A model generated the notes under the pieces. That model ran no database searches. It was not told the DNA's origin and saw only the letters and a program-made list of their open reading frames with translations. A stretch of DNA of 64,000 bases from Aphrocallistes beatrix (Eukaryota > Porifera > Hexactinellida > Sceptrulophora > Aphrocallistidae), in contig OY725502.1 in the NCBI GenBank assembly GCA_963281255.1, positions 2,666,001 through 2,730,000 of the forward strand. The letters run 5' to 3'. The position numbers and the translations under genes were made by a program. Positions 44,131-55,586 of this stretch are shown piece after piece; the stretch's first letter is position 1, and the number at the start of each line of letters is the position of its first letter.

Positions 44131-44682
44131 TATATGGGAGATGATATCTCTAAATACGTCTGTCCTACAGTTATAATCAATATCGCACGAAAAATCACCA
44201 AATGTGTCAATTTTAAAAATTTTGATGCGTAATGATGACGTCATAGCAATATGATGAGTCATCATTTTTTGAAAATAATATGTGAGGTATATTAATATCC
44301 ACATTCTATTAAAATTACAGCCTTCTATCACTTAAAACGGCTGAGTTATGATCGAAAAACTGAAATTACTAATTCTCAAAAGGTGACAATGACGTCATAA
44401 TTCCATGATGAGTCGACATTTTCATCTGAGGTCAGAACTGTGTGTAGCCATGCCAAAGGACTCCAACATGCTAAAATTAGCTTCTTGTCTGGCAGTTTCT
44501 TTACTCAATTCGCTTCATAACATATCTAGGTATATATCCACTAACAAAAGAAAATCGAGTTTTATCCAAGACTATCGAAATGTACCACAGTGGTACAACT
44601 TTATGGCTTCTTTCCCATTGAAAATGGCCGGAGACATCCGCGATATCGCGAGTTTTCGATAATCTAGAGTTAATAGTAAGGA
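44131..44682 (-). mobile_element. Helitron family A copy, 3' tail lost
   Basis: Begins within the body (GGGAGATGATATCTCTAAAT) without the GC-rich tail and ends with the start motif complement (AAGGA at 44682). The start motif is interrupted by ~110 bp (about 44557-44668) with weak inverted ends (CTATCGAAA / TTTTCGATAA), a possible small MITE. Confidence 0.65.
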
Positions 44683-44744
44683 TATACAAACACACACTAT
44701 ACTTTAATCAATAAGATGCTTAGTGTCCTTTTCTCTCTTAATTC

Positions 44745-45570
44745 AAAGTTCTCCATTAAATTTGTGCGATAGTAAAGTCAATCATTAGTCAAGAAATAAT
44801 TTTTTTGACAAAGGAATGTTGGGTGAACTTATATAATATCGTATATAGTCCTTTCATTAAAGATTTTGCTGGATGTTCTATCTTAAATAGTTTTCAAGAT
44901 TCGACTTCGGTCTCTTTCGGGACCTAGAGATTTACATCCGAACTTTATCTAAAAATGCCATAACTCACAAACGAATGGTCGGATTTGAGCAAATTTAAAA
45001 GAAAATGATCGGAATTTTATTTCGGCGTTAATTGCTAGATATCTGCTATTAACACAGCCATTTCCCGAGTACTAGAGAAAGGAACTCTCTTTTAGGTATA
45101 CAGTCAGGGTCGCTTATTGTGAACCACCAGGGGACCAAGAAATCTGTTCATAATATAGATACTTCATATTAAGCGAACTTGATTCAATACAAATCCTATC
45201 TAACAAATTAAATTGGGACCAGGAGGATAGTTCATAATAAATGAATGTTCATATTAAGCGGGTTCATAATAAGCGACCCTGACTGTATTTTACGGCCTTT
45301 TGTCTCTGAATCTTTGTATTATATAATCTTCAAAGGCGCCAAAACTATATTTGAGGTCCATTATATTTATTAAAATAACAAGTAAGTAAAAATCATATGA
45401 TTAATTGCTCAAAAAACCTCTAATAATGTTAATTTTTTAGTACAGCGAAACTTCAATGGGTAAACTCATAATCAAAATAGCTACCGTTTGACTAGTTTGA
45501 TTAGCAATTAAATCGACGATGAAATTCTTGACATTTCTTTTACGTCAGCTAATATTTTTGAGGGCAGTAT
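44745..45570 (-). mobile_element. family D, reversed fragment
   Basis: Follows 63100-63800 in the same orientation and ends TTTTGAGGGCAGTATCC at about 45569. Contains the MITE at 45101-45285. Diverged. Confidence 0.65.
45101..45285. mobile_element. pogo-type MITE (CAGTCAGGGTCGCTTATT ends)
   Basis: Inverted ends, TA flanks (45099-45100, 45286-45287). The motif CATATTAAGCG / CATAATAAGCG repeats near the right end. 185 bp. Confidence 0.8.
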
Positions 45571-46791
45571 CCTTGTATTTCAATTGATAAGTATTTCAAT
45601 ACAACTGCATCATACACAAAGTTGACAATAGATAGATGGATATTATGATGAGGCTTTGCACAAAAATTAGTTTAAGTTATATCCATAGCCTACTGTATAA
45701 AAGGCCCCATTGTAAATTGCGGATTTGGGACTAGGGATGCGGTAGATGGTTGAACTAATACATGAACTGCCTTATATAATTAACAAAGCACAATAGAGCT
45801 TAGGAATGTATTACCAGCAAATATAAATATGGTGTCAAAGTACCCATATCCGTTGTTAAAATTTAGATTAGTCAACATATGGTTGTGCAATAGGTTATAT
45901 TTGTTACAAATTTGGTGATTTTCAGAGGCCGTTTAGGGCCGTTTAGGTAACGATATATATGACGAATTGATTGAATAAACTGCACGTCATCATTACGCTT
46001 CTAAAATTGAGCAATTTTGTGACTTTTTTAGTGAAATCAATTATAACAGTAAAACAGACTACCTTCTAATTAATTATTGTAAGCCGAAGCGCCAAATGGG
46101 TCCCTTCCGGGAGAAACCCAAGTTTCCACCCGCCGCGCTGTGCAAGCAAGCGAAGCTCGCTTATACGCGTACTTAGTAAAAACTTAATTTATTGCTAAGT
46201 TTAAGTTAAAGTTTAATTTTAAACTATGTAAATACTTGTATTACATATTACACAGTATTACAACTCTTTCAAATGTATAATTGAATATATAGTTTTATGC
46301 TTAGTTTACAAAAAACTAGGTATAATATATAGTTTTTCACTGATACTTTGTTTTCTTTGTTTTTAATTATTTAAAATTAACTATTTACTTAGTTTTAATT
46401 GAAACTAAGTATTTATACTTAGTTTTAAGCAAATATAATAGTTAGTTTTTGTTTAGATTCATGCTAAAATAATACTTCTTATTTCTTCATCAAACTGTAA
46501 ATAATTTCGTTATGCATTGGATAACGGTCAATCAATTCAATGTGAGGTTTAGTGAAACCGAATTCCATGATTTTACGAAGTCCTCAGGAAATTCCCCAAT
46601 CAGTAATAATTGATTATTTTATATAGAAAGTCTACCTAGATTTATTTAGTCTAGTCTTTATCCTGCTGGTAAAATGGAGAAGGAAGGGAAATATTGATCC
46701 TGATATACGCGCGGTATTTTAGCCGCAGATGATTGGAAAGGATGTTGTGGATTCGTTTGCATCCCTGAATACGTGTTTCCTATAATCGCAA
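45571..46791. other. mostly unique, with a Helitron A fragment
   Basis: 45955-46165 is a diverged forward family A piece ending near GAAGCTCGCTTAT. 46185-46480 is very AT-rich with short ACTTAGTTTTAA repeats. No gene called. Confidence 0.4.
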
Positions 46792-47040
46792 TCAGTCATT
46801 CTGATTGGAGATTAATGTATCCAAACTATCTGCAATACGATCCACTTCACAACAAATGCTCTCGGTGAATGTATCCAGTCTAGACTCGATTGCTTTGAGA
46901 ATCTCAACCTTCTTCACTTCATTCTTCAAAAATTTTTTCTTGGCACTATCGCTCCCAGGATCGCTTAGCTTTCTCTTCCTTGGAGAATGAATGTCAAGTT
47001 CCACCAATTCTGAATTAGCAGTTTGTAAACAACAGGGTTT
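46792..47040 (-). CDS. unidentified basic/coiled-coil ORF fragment
   Basis: The minus-strand frame ends at TAG 46792-46794. It reads DIHSPRKRKLSDPGSDSAKK (basic, nuclear-signal-like) and then a heptad-like helix KVEILKAIESRLDTFTESI and VDRIADSLDTLIS. The frame is open upstream of 47007 without an ATG nearby, so it may be a terminal exon. Composition looks like a real protein end, for example the accessory DNA-binding protein of a Harbinger element, but nothing specific is recognised. Confidence 0.35.
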   Translation of the reverse strand, partial: KPCCLQTANSELVELDIHSPRKRKLSDPGSDSAKKKFLKNEVKKVEILKAIESRLDTFTESICCEVDRIADSLDTLISNQND

Positions 47041-47227
47041 AAAAACGGAACTGCAGTTTCGATTAATACTTCGTCTAAAACGTCACAATAATTATTTGAA
47101 TTGAAATTATCTTAGAATATACTACTAACTGATGTTGCAACGAATTAATTAGAAAATGGCGAATCTAACAAAGAGCTTTGCTCCCAATATTGCAATTATG
47201 CTAAGAAATCAATGCATTTGTTGTTAA

Positions 47228-49943
47228 GGATACCGCCCTCGAAAAACATCGCCTGACATAAAAAAAAATGGTGAAATTTTTTATTATTAATTCCATCGGA
47301 TTATTGAGTAGTCTACCATCTAATCGTTGGACGGTATTTAATTTGATATTCTAGAACTGAGCACCTAAAGCTCAGTCGTACTAAAAATCGGAAAGTTATT
47401 CGTGGTTTTGCGGCGCATTCATCAATTATTTTCTAACTTATCTAATATTTTTCAAATTATATGAACCTCAAAATGGTTTTGGCCCCTTTAAATATTATAA
47501 AACAGATGAATTTAGAAAAAGAGGCACTTAAAATCCGATCAAAAATATCTTTATTAGGGACTTCATTTCTAAAATGCTCGGGAAATGGCCGTTGTGATAT
47601 TAGCTATTGTGTATAGAAAAGAATTCTGAACAGTTAAAAAAAAAATTTGTTCAGATCCGACCATTAGTTAGTAAGTTATAGTATATTGTAGGTAAAGTTC
47701 GGACATCAAACCTCTCTATGGCCCCGAAAGTGCTCGATGTCAATGCTTAAAAACTATTGAAGATATATAATCTATTATAATCTTAAAAGAAAGGATATAT
47801 ATGATAATATATAGGTTCCTCAAACATCTCTCTGTCAAAAAGTAAATATTTCTTGACTTATCATCGATTTTATTGTAATACAAATTCTATGGAGAACTTT
47901 AAATATATTAGAAAATGGCGAATCTTGTCATGAAATAATTTCCCAAAAGTAGCTATTGTACTCAAAAAACAATGCAATAGTCACTAGCAATGTATACAGA
48001 AATTTTGAAGCCCTCAACATGATTATTTTGGAAGTTCAAAGCATTTATCTCCAAAATTCGGTAAAAGCCCCCAATTTATGGTCCAAAAACGGATTCCTCC
48101 ATATCTCGGGAAATATAAACCCAAATTCTTAGCTCTCAATTCCTAATATACTTTTCAAGACGGTATCTATCTGATTCTTAAATAATAAGTGTACTACATG
48201 GAATGGAATGCTAAGTTTTAAATTTTTATCACGTGATGACGTAGCATTTTTCGAAAATCCTAACTTGCGAACTAAAAGTCGTAGACTCTCGCTCTAACTT
48301 CCTAATATACTTTTTAGAAGCTCTTTATTCATTCTAAACTGATGAATTATACTTTGTAGTGCTAGGAATATGAATTATATTCCCTAATTGGTTCAAAATA
48401 TTCGGGGTTAGAGGCCTCAAAGTAATTTGTGAATTTTCAGTATAATTTTGCTATTTTCACCAAAATCTGTTGGAATACATCTAATTCATTAGTATACATG
48501 CGATAAAATGCACATGGATGCTTTTATTTATCGTTAATAGCTCATTTTGCATCATTCTTAGCATCAAAACAAATCCCTCTATCTCGGGACTTTAAAATTC
48601 CAAAATTGACCGTCTTTCAAAAATTTTAACTCAAAATTGCTTTGAGACAGAGGTTTGGAAATTTCAGGAGTTGTTCCATATCATTAGGCGATGAGCGTAG
48701 GACCACTCGATTTTCGATATATTCTAAATTTGTGATTTTATTGCTGATTTCCAAAGAAAATCGGGCTTTTTTCGCCGTTTTTTGGCAATCTTTTTTCAAA
48801 CCCTTATAAAATTAATAATTTTGGTTATTTTAACTTTCTTTTGGTTCTATGCGATTGCAAATTTTATAGACTACAAGCGCGCTTCGCTTGTTTGCGCTGC
48901 GCGGCTTGCGGACACTGCGTGTCTGCAGATTTACCCAGTGTGAGCTTGGGGATATTAGAGAAACAATACATCGCTTTCTTGTTTTATACTAAGCACGCTG
49001 GATTGTCATTTGTCTACGGTTGGTTACATTAATGAAATCAGAACTGTAGCATAAATTTTGTTTCGTGATAAATATAATTCACTTCGTATTAAGTCAACTA
49101 AAAGTTCATTTACTTCGTATCAATTACTTCGTATTAAGTCAACTAAAAGTTCACATTGGGGTAAAGATTATTATACTTAAATAATCAATTCCAGTCCATG
49201 TCGTTAAAAGTTATTTTATGATCGAATTGATTGATCGTAGCATATAACACACTTTAATTGTTGTTAACAATCAAATTATAGACTCAAAATAGCAGTATTC
49301 AATCATTTATATGAAATAGAATCGTGTGAATGGCATTATAAAAGGCTGATAATTGATTGGTTCACATAAACCAATGAATTTCAATCACAAATAGTTATTT
49401 TGATTGTATGCATAACTCAATACTATTTTATTCCAATGTATTTGCATTATAAAATAATCGAATTTGATTGGTCAGCACATTTTGTCACCTATCTCGGCGA
49501 GGTGTGAACATTTCGCTTAGATCTTCGAACTTAATCCTAGATTCATCATTTGACACGTACATGCCAATTTTCGTATCTCTACGACTTGCCAATTCTTCAA
49601 TCAAATCGGACAAACAAAAAAAAAACAAAAAAAAAACAAAAAAAATCCTGGAGTTTTAATATATAAGATATATGAAAAATTTTTCGAAGCATTTGATGCA
49701 AACATGTGTTTCAAAAAAATCACAGAGTGGAGGAGGGCTTACCATTAAGATGTGCTAGGGGAAAACGGAAAAAAACCGACTTTGAGACGCTGTAACTCAA
49801 AAACTTGAAATGCGAACCAAAAACTGTTTGGCATGTCTCAATATTTTTTAATTGCACTACCTGCCCACGCTTAACATCTTATATATCTCTATTCTTGATA
49901 TATGCTGTAAGCCAAACCTATGGATTTTTCACGGGCGGTATCC
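47228..49943 (+). mobile_element. family D, full length, TTAA-flanked
   Basis: Starts GGATACCGCCCTCGAAAAAC after TTAA (47224-47227) and ends CACGGGCGGTATCC before TTAA (49944-49947). About 1.9 kb without the nested Helitron (48874-49667). No open frame of interest. The terminal inverted repeat is ~15-20 bp. TTAA duplication is typical of piggyBac and Kolobok superfamilies. Confidence 0.8.
48874..49667 (-). mobile_element. Helitron family C termini with a different interior
   Basis: Minus strand: TCTTATATATTAAAACTCC start (49667), poly-T/G tract, TTGATTGAAGAATTGGCAAG, and tail GCGAAGCGCGCTTG (48874). The middle (about 48960-49490) is unrelated to other family C copies and holds a ~30-bp direct repeat (CTTCGTATTAAGTCAACTAA, at 49083 and 49126). 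The site is A^T relative to the empty family D paralogue at about 58585-58610. Confidence 0.75.
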
Positions 49944-50077
49944 TTAATATTGTGTACATAATAATTTGAAATACTTTTCATAATTATTTTGGAAGTTCTG
50001 TTCTTGAACCTTCCATATTCGGTCAAAACCCCCCATTTAGCGTTAAAAAGGAGATATCTCTCTCTAAGCTGACTAAT

Positions 50078-50252
50078 TCACAAATTAATGAATAATTCGA
50101 ATAATTATTATTTCAGCAATAATGAATTATTCGAATTATTCATTAATTCATGAAATAGTAAACTTAGCTTATGATTGACTAATTCATTCTTGAATTATGA
50201 ATTATTTGGATAATTCATAATTCTTTGCCATTCTTTTATGAATTAGTCAACT
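50078..50252. repeat. AT-rich foldback (GACTAATTCA ends)
   Basis: GCTGACTAATTCA at the left and TGAATTAGTCAAC at the right, with two internal hairpins of AATTATTCGAATAATT type. Confidence 0.65.
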
Positions 50253-50275
50253 TTTAGATCTTTCTAGCTCTTATC

Positions 50276-50789
50276 CATGAGCTAGAAGTCAAATTTTGAC
50301 AAAAATGTACTACCTCGAGGGGCTAACGCTAATGTTGATTTTTGGCAAGCTATATAATCCTAGAGTTGGAAAATATATGATGGACTTGCAGGGAAGGTAG
50401 CTTTTGGTTGTTACTGGCGTTATTCCTGACCGACTGTCATATATTTGGACGAAACCCCCTTTCACAAAAATAATATTAAATGACCATATATATGTGTTTT
50501 AAGCTTCTAGTTGTACTCAGTTGACCGAGCGGAGTCGAGAGAGGGGTCACTCGATATGTTGCAAAATGTTTTGAAAATGCTATGGTGTCACATTCTTGGG
50601 TTGCTATAGTGTTGCTAGAGTGATAAAGTGCGCCGAATATAATCTTGTGACCCCTCAAATTGCTGGAAACTTTGTTCTAAATACGAATATCGCCTAACAT
50701 ACCTTTTAGTGGTCAGGAACCTACTTTAAGTCCATGATGCAGACTAAAAATTATGAATTTGGTATCATTTTGTATTAACAGTTTATATT
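50276..50789. other. unassigned, with inverted flank of the following region
   Basis: 50700-50774 is an inverted copy of 58880-58955 (GTCCATGATGCAGACTAAAA and complement). The rest is unrecognised; the frame 50476-50658 has no domain. Confidence 0.4.
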
Positions 50790-52146
50790 GAGATAAAGTG
50801 ATACGATTTAACATTCCTTGTGGATAACTTAACTACGCTTGTCATTTTCCATGCTAACAAAAATGTCAGTACACCAAGTGATCAATAAATATCACAGTTA
50901 AGTCCCTCATAATCTGAGTAATCTTGTGAATCTTGCAAATGATTGTTCATGCCTCTTCATGCCAATTATTGCAGTCTTTCAGTTTGCATGAAATTATGCA
51001 TTTTAATCCTTGACGCAGGCAATTGGTAACTTGCAGACTGAGGTGCACTTGCAAGATAACAATTCAATGATGACATCTGGGGCTGGTAATCCTGTCATCG
51101 AGCGAATCGCAGGTTTCTCATCTTCAATAGTCCAACCATGACCACTTGGATTGGGAATCTTACTGTTCAAGAGCTGGATGCCACACTCCAGTCTGGAAAT
51201 TTGCCCGAAGACAATGCATGAATAGGCAATCTTCACAATGGGGTAGCTGTCCTGATTCGACCTCCCTATTCTTTGCCCTGAACAATTGAAAGCGTAGCTC
51301 GTTCACAGTGGTAGATGGGCATTTGTTAGCATATAGCTTACAGGTGAACTCTTGAAGCACATTGAAAAAGTGTCTTGTTATAGACCATTCCTTTCCCAGC
51401 TCGGTAAATAATTCTTGGTACTTCATGGTTTTCTGCATTAACTTCAAAGCACTGACCTTACCTTTTCCTCTAAAAGCACTAACTGCGTCACATCCTGTGA
51501 AATAATGCATTCCAGGAAGTAGTGCACTGAATATGTCGTGACCAACGGCAGCAGCAACCTTTTTCACGCCAACAAATCTCTCTCTGCTTTTGGTGCCACA
51601 CTTTATGTATACCTGACAAGGGAAACTATGGACTAATGAAAGGCAAATAATAAACACATCTGTATCTTCTGATGATATAATGATGGAACTAGACTGCATA
51701 TTTTGCATGCAATAGCATGCGAGTATCTGTTTCCTTTTGCGTAGTGAACAATGTGTCAACTTCACTTGAAGCATCATTTAGCATCTTGAAGCATTTACTC
51801 TCACATGTAACGTACATGACAATGTCTTTGAGCTTATCCTTTATGGACATGTCCGTGTAGACATCAAATACCACATCTATGCGATAACTTCCTGACCTAG
51901 CACACAACGCAGATCTGCAAGTTACCAAATTCCCAATGCCTTGTCAACGGATTAAAATGCACAATTTCATGCAAACTGCAACAATTGGCATGAAGAAAAC
52001 AATCAAGTGCAAGATTCAAAAGATTACTCAGATGATGAGGGGCTTAACTGTGATATTTATTGATCACTTGGTGTACTGAATTTTTTGTGTAGATATCCAA
52101 AGCGTAGTTATCCCCAAGGAATGTTGAATCGTATCACTTTACCTTA
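50790..52146 (-). mobile_element. long-TIR element with nuclease-like ORF
   Basis: About 230-250-bp imperfect inverted ends: AGATAAAGTGATACGATT at the left; the right complement reads AGGTAAAGTGATACGATT. The match continues through CACCAAGTGATCAATAAATA to GGTAACTTGCAGA. TTAA lies close outside both ends (50775-50778, 52144-52147) but exact boundaries are uncertain. Encloses the broken ORF at 51003-51928. Confidence 0.7.
51003..51928 (-). pseudogene. transposon-associated PIN/XPG-like nuclease protein, broken
   Basis: Three overlapping minus-strand frames. 51928-51689 has SYRIDVVFDVYTDMSIKDK, then YVTCESKCFKM and KETDTRMLLHAKYA. 51777-51160 has IIISSEDTDVFIICLSLV, IKCGTKSRERF, GMHYFTGCDAVSAFRGKGK and LQEFTCKLYA. 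51236-51003 has NPSGHGWTIEDEKPAI and a Cys-rich LLSCKCTSVCKLP. The spaced acidic motifs (ETDTR, SEDTDV, TGCDAVSAF) look like a PIN/FEN1-type metal-binding core. The family is common and uncharacterised in invertebrate genomes as I recall it. Frame changes occur near 51700-51780 and 51160-51236. An internal segment between SIK and the YVTCE block also seems deleted. Confidence 0.6.
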
Positions 52147-53564
52147 ACATAAAGGATACCGCCCTCGAAAAACCTTGCCTGGCTTAAAAAAAACCGGCAA
52201 AATTATTTAAGTTGCTAATTTCATTGTATTACTGAGCGGTCTACCATCTGATAGCACTAGTGGACGGTATTTATTTTGATTTTTATGAGTTAACCCCTAA
52301 AGTTTAGCGTTGCTAAAAATTGAAAAATTATTGGAGGTTTTTGACACATAAATTATTGGAGGTTTTTGGCACCTTTGGAGATTATATAACACAAAGATTT
52401 AGAAGAATGGACAAATAAAATCAAAACAAAATAGCTCTATAAGCGAGTTCATTTATATAATGCTCGGGAAATCGCCTGTTTGATATCAGATATTTAGCGA
52501 TCACTGGATCAGAAATAAAATTCTGATCGTTTCAAAAAAAAATTGTTCGGATCCGATCATTTAGTCTTGAGATATCGCTTATTATAGGTAAAGTTCGGGC
52601 ATAATATCTCTCTATGGTCCCGAAAGAGGCCGATGTCATATCTTAAAAACTATTGAAGATATATATTTTAATATACTCTAAAATAAAAGGATATATGCGA
52701 AAATATATAGGTTCCTCAAACATTCCTTTGTCAAAAAATTAATAATTCTCGACTTATCATTGATTGTAATTAAAATTCTATGGAAAACTTAGAAAATGGC
52801 GAATCTAATCATTAAATATGTATTCAAATGTGGCTATTATGCTAAATAATGATTACAATTGTCGTTAATTATGTGTACAGAAAAATTGGAGAACTTTTGA
52901 TAATTATTTTGAAAGTTCTGGCCTTGGACCGCGCAGATTCGGTCAAAAACCCCCCATTTAGGGTCCAAAAAGAGATATCTCTCTATCTCTGTAAATATAT
53001 GCCTAAATTCTTAGTTCTCACTTCCTAATATACTTTTTATGAGGGCACATATATGATTCATTGATAATAATCGCACTACATCTTATGGAATGTAAGTTTT
53101 GGATTTTTGTCATGCGATGACGTAGCATTTTCTGAAAATCATAACTTGGAAACTAAAAGTCGTAGACTTTCGCTCTAACTTCCTAATATACTTTTTGGAA
53201 GCTCTTTATTCATTCCAAACTGATAGATTATACTTTGTAGTGCTAAGAATATGAATTATTATGTACAATTATCTCAATATATTCGGGATTAGGGGCCTCA
53301 AGGAAATTTGTGGATTTTCAGGGTACTCTTGCTATTTTTTGTAAATATTTGGTTCTAATATACCTAAATCAGCAGTATAAATGCGAATAAATGTATTTGA
53401 ATGCTTTGTTCATTTATAATAACTCATTTTACATTCTTCTTAAAATCTAAACTTAAAATCTCTAATCTCGGGACTTTAAAATTTAAAAATTGACCGTCTT
53501 TACAGAATTTTAACTCAAAATTGGTTTGAGATAGAGGTTTAAAAATTTCAAGAGTTGTTCCATT

Positions 53565-54328
53565 CCGGCTCATACGTTCTGATACAAGCTTCATTAGGTA
53601 TAATATTTTTTATACCCAAACAATCTTAGTTATTATGGTCTTTAGAGATCGTAATTCGATTATTTTCAATGGTTTTAAAAGATATTTCGAGTCTAAGACC
53701 TGGAACTGTGTTTTCTAGGGTGAATTTTATGGAGAAAAATGTGTCCTGGCTCGCAGCGTAAATCGAGAATCAAGGTCGCTGCTTCTGTAAAAAATGTCTT
53801 CATAATCGAAGTTCTATGACGATTTAGCACCAGATACCTTTTATTCACCATGGAATTATTTCATACATCCATTGAATTCATTATCAGAAACGAGAGAAAG
53901 TTATAATTTCACTAGATCAAATTAGGTACATTTAGCAAAATCACCCAAAATTGCACTTTTATCATCACCAAAAATCTGATCCAAATGGTTCTCAATTTGT
54001 ACTGATATAAACATCCTTTAATTCTACAAATTTAGAGTGTTCGAGGAAAATGTGAGAGCCAATTTTTCCTAGAATTTGAATACTCTAGAATGATCATTTG
54101 GAAAGCAGTGGGCCCTGATTCTCTATTTTCGCTGCATGCTAGGACACATTTTTTCCTCATAAAAATCACCATACAAAACATAGTTCCAGGTCTTAGACTC
54201 TAAAAATCTTTCAAAATCATTGAAAATATTCGAATCACGATCTCTAAAGATCATAATAACTAAGATTGTTCGAGTATAAGAAATTTTATACCGAATGAAG
54301 CTTTGCACAGAACTTATGAGCCACCCTG
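53565..54328. mobile_element. foldback related to the DD37E Tc1 element
   Basis: Arms of ~200 bp (53565-53780 and 54120-54328). The right end complement, TACAGGGTGGCTCATAAGTT, resembles the DD37E element's TACAGGGTGGAACATAAGTG. The insertion is confirmed by the empty paralogue at 48670-48690 (GTTGTTCCATATCATTAGGC). Confidence 0.65.
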
Positions 54329-55058
54329 TATTATTTAGGCGATGAACGTTGGACCACTTTATTTTCGATATCTTATAAAGGTGATTTTATTCCTGATTCC
54401 CCAAAAAATCCAGCGGTCGTATTCACTAAGAACTTAAGATCGATCTTAGTGCTTAAGTCTTAAGTTCGATCTTAAGTCGTATTCACTAAGATTGGTATTC
54501 ACTAAGATTTAAGTTCGATGTTAAGACCGAACTTAAGACCGAACTTTAAGCAACCTAGGGAGGTGTCTTAAGTATTGTATTGATTCGATTTTCACTAATT
54601 ACTCCATAAATGTTATTCAAACTTACTTATTTCGAACATTGAATCTACCTTGATTGATATTAGACTTCAAATAAAATTTAAATATTTTTTAAACATTTCT
54701 CTTATTGTGTGTAACATCGCAACATGTATCACATGCTATAATTCGTGGCAAATTCTTCTTGGGTTTGTATGAATAAACAAACACATATTCTTTGATTATA
54801 TAATCTTACACTAATTCTAACATGCATAATTATAGAGACGGCTTTATATATTGATTTACATGACTGATGATAATTACTTTGATCCTATTTTCCTATTTAC
54901 AATGATTTTTCCAGCAGTCTCTGACGTTTTAATCGATAATAATCCCTCTGTTCTTCTATCAACTGTAGCTGAGCTGAGAATACAGCCATCTGTTGGAACA
55001 AAACTTCCTGCTGTAACGGAAGTAAGTCTGCAGCCTTCAAGAGTTCGACCGAATCATC

Positions 55059-55236
55059 TCACTCATCAACAGTTCGGCTTCTCTTCCGACTTTTCTTTGA
55101 TGTCTTATACGTTGTCGGTATTTCAATTTCTGGAGACTCTAAAATTGGAGTTCCTTCAGAATCATCTGGACCTGTAGCCGATACTGTTGACGCTATTGCT
55201 GGTGCTTGAAAAAGATCAGCAGCACCTGAAATTCCA
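55059..55236 (-). pseudogene. terminal exon of Harbinger accessory (Myb/SANT-type) protein
   Basis: A minus-strand acceptor (CCCCTGCTTTCAG) at 55237 opens a frame of about 58 codons with ATGPDDSEGTPILESPEIEI and a basic end KTSKKSRKRSRTVDE before TGA 55059-55061. Harbinger elements usually carry a second gene for a Myb/SANT-like protein that helps the transposase bind DNA. The SANT domain itself is not found upstream, and classification depends on context. Confidence 0.4.
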
Positions 55237-55586
55237 CTGAAAGCAGGGGTGACACAGATATTTTAACGTCGATAGAGTTAAATTTATTTTACTTCTCATA
55301 TCCAGTGTTTATATTTTGTCTAAGAGAGGTTTTCATGTTACAATATACAAAGACACTTGTTGTTTATATGTTTTGTTTAATATAATACATGAGATACAAC
55401 TTATGCTCTTTGATAGCTCCTAAATTTAGATTAATTCAACTAAAGTTATGAATAGCAAACTGATCCCTGTAGTGTTTTGCAGCAATATGTCCAGTTTCCT
55501 CAAATGTAAACGGTTCATCCATAATGCTTGTATGATGGTCAATAGTGGAATCTTCCAACATGGGCTGCTTCCAAACAATAGCTATA

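Larger units (their letters stand above)
47150..50075 (+). mobile_element. family D host copy split by another family D
   Basis: 47150-47223 (GAAAATGGCGAATCT) continues at 49948-50075 (TGTGTACATAATAATTTGAA through TTCCATATTCGGTCAAAA). Copies at 52794-52950 show the same region unbroken at ...CGTTAATTATGTGTACAG, so the inner element inserted at that TTAA. Confidence 0.65.

Noticed and set aside
54851..55177. 108-codon plus-strand ORF
   Set aside because: Shadow of the minus-strand Harbinger accessory exon at 55059-55236, which reads as sensible protein and has a splice acceptor.
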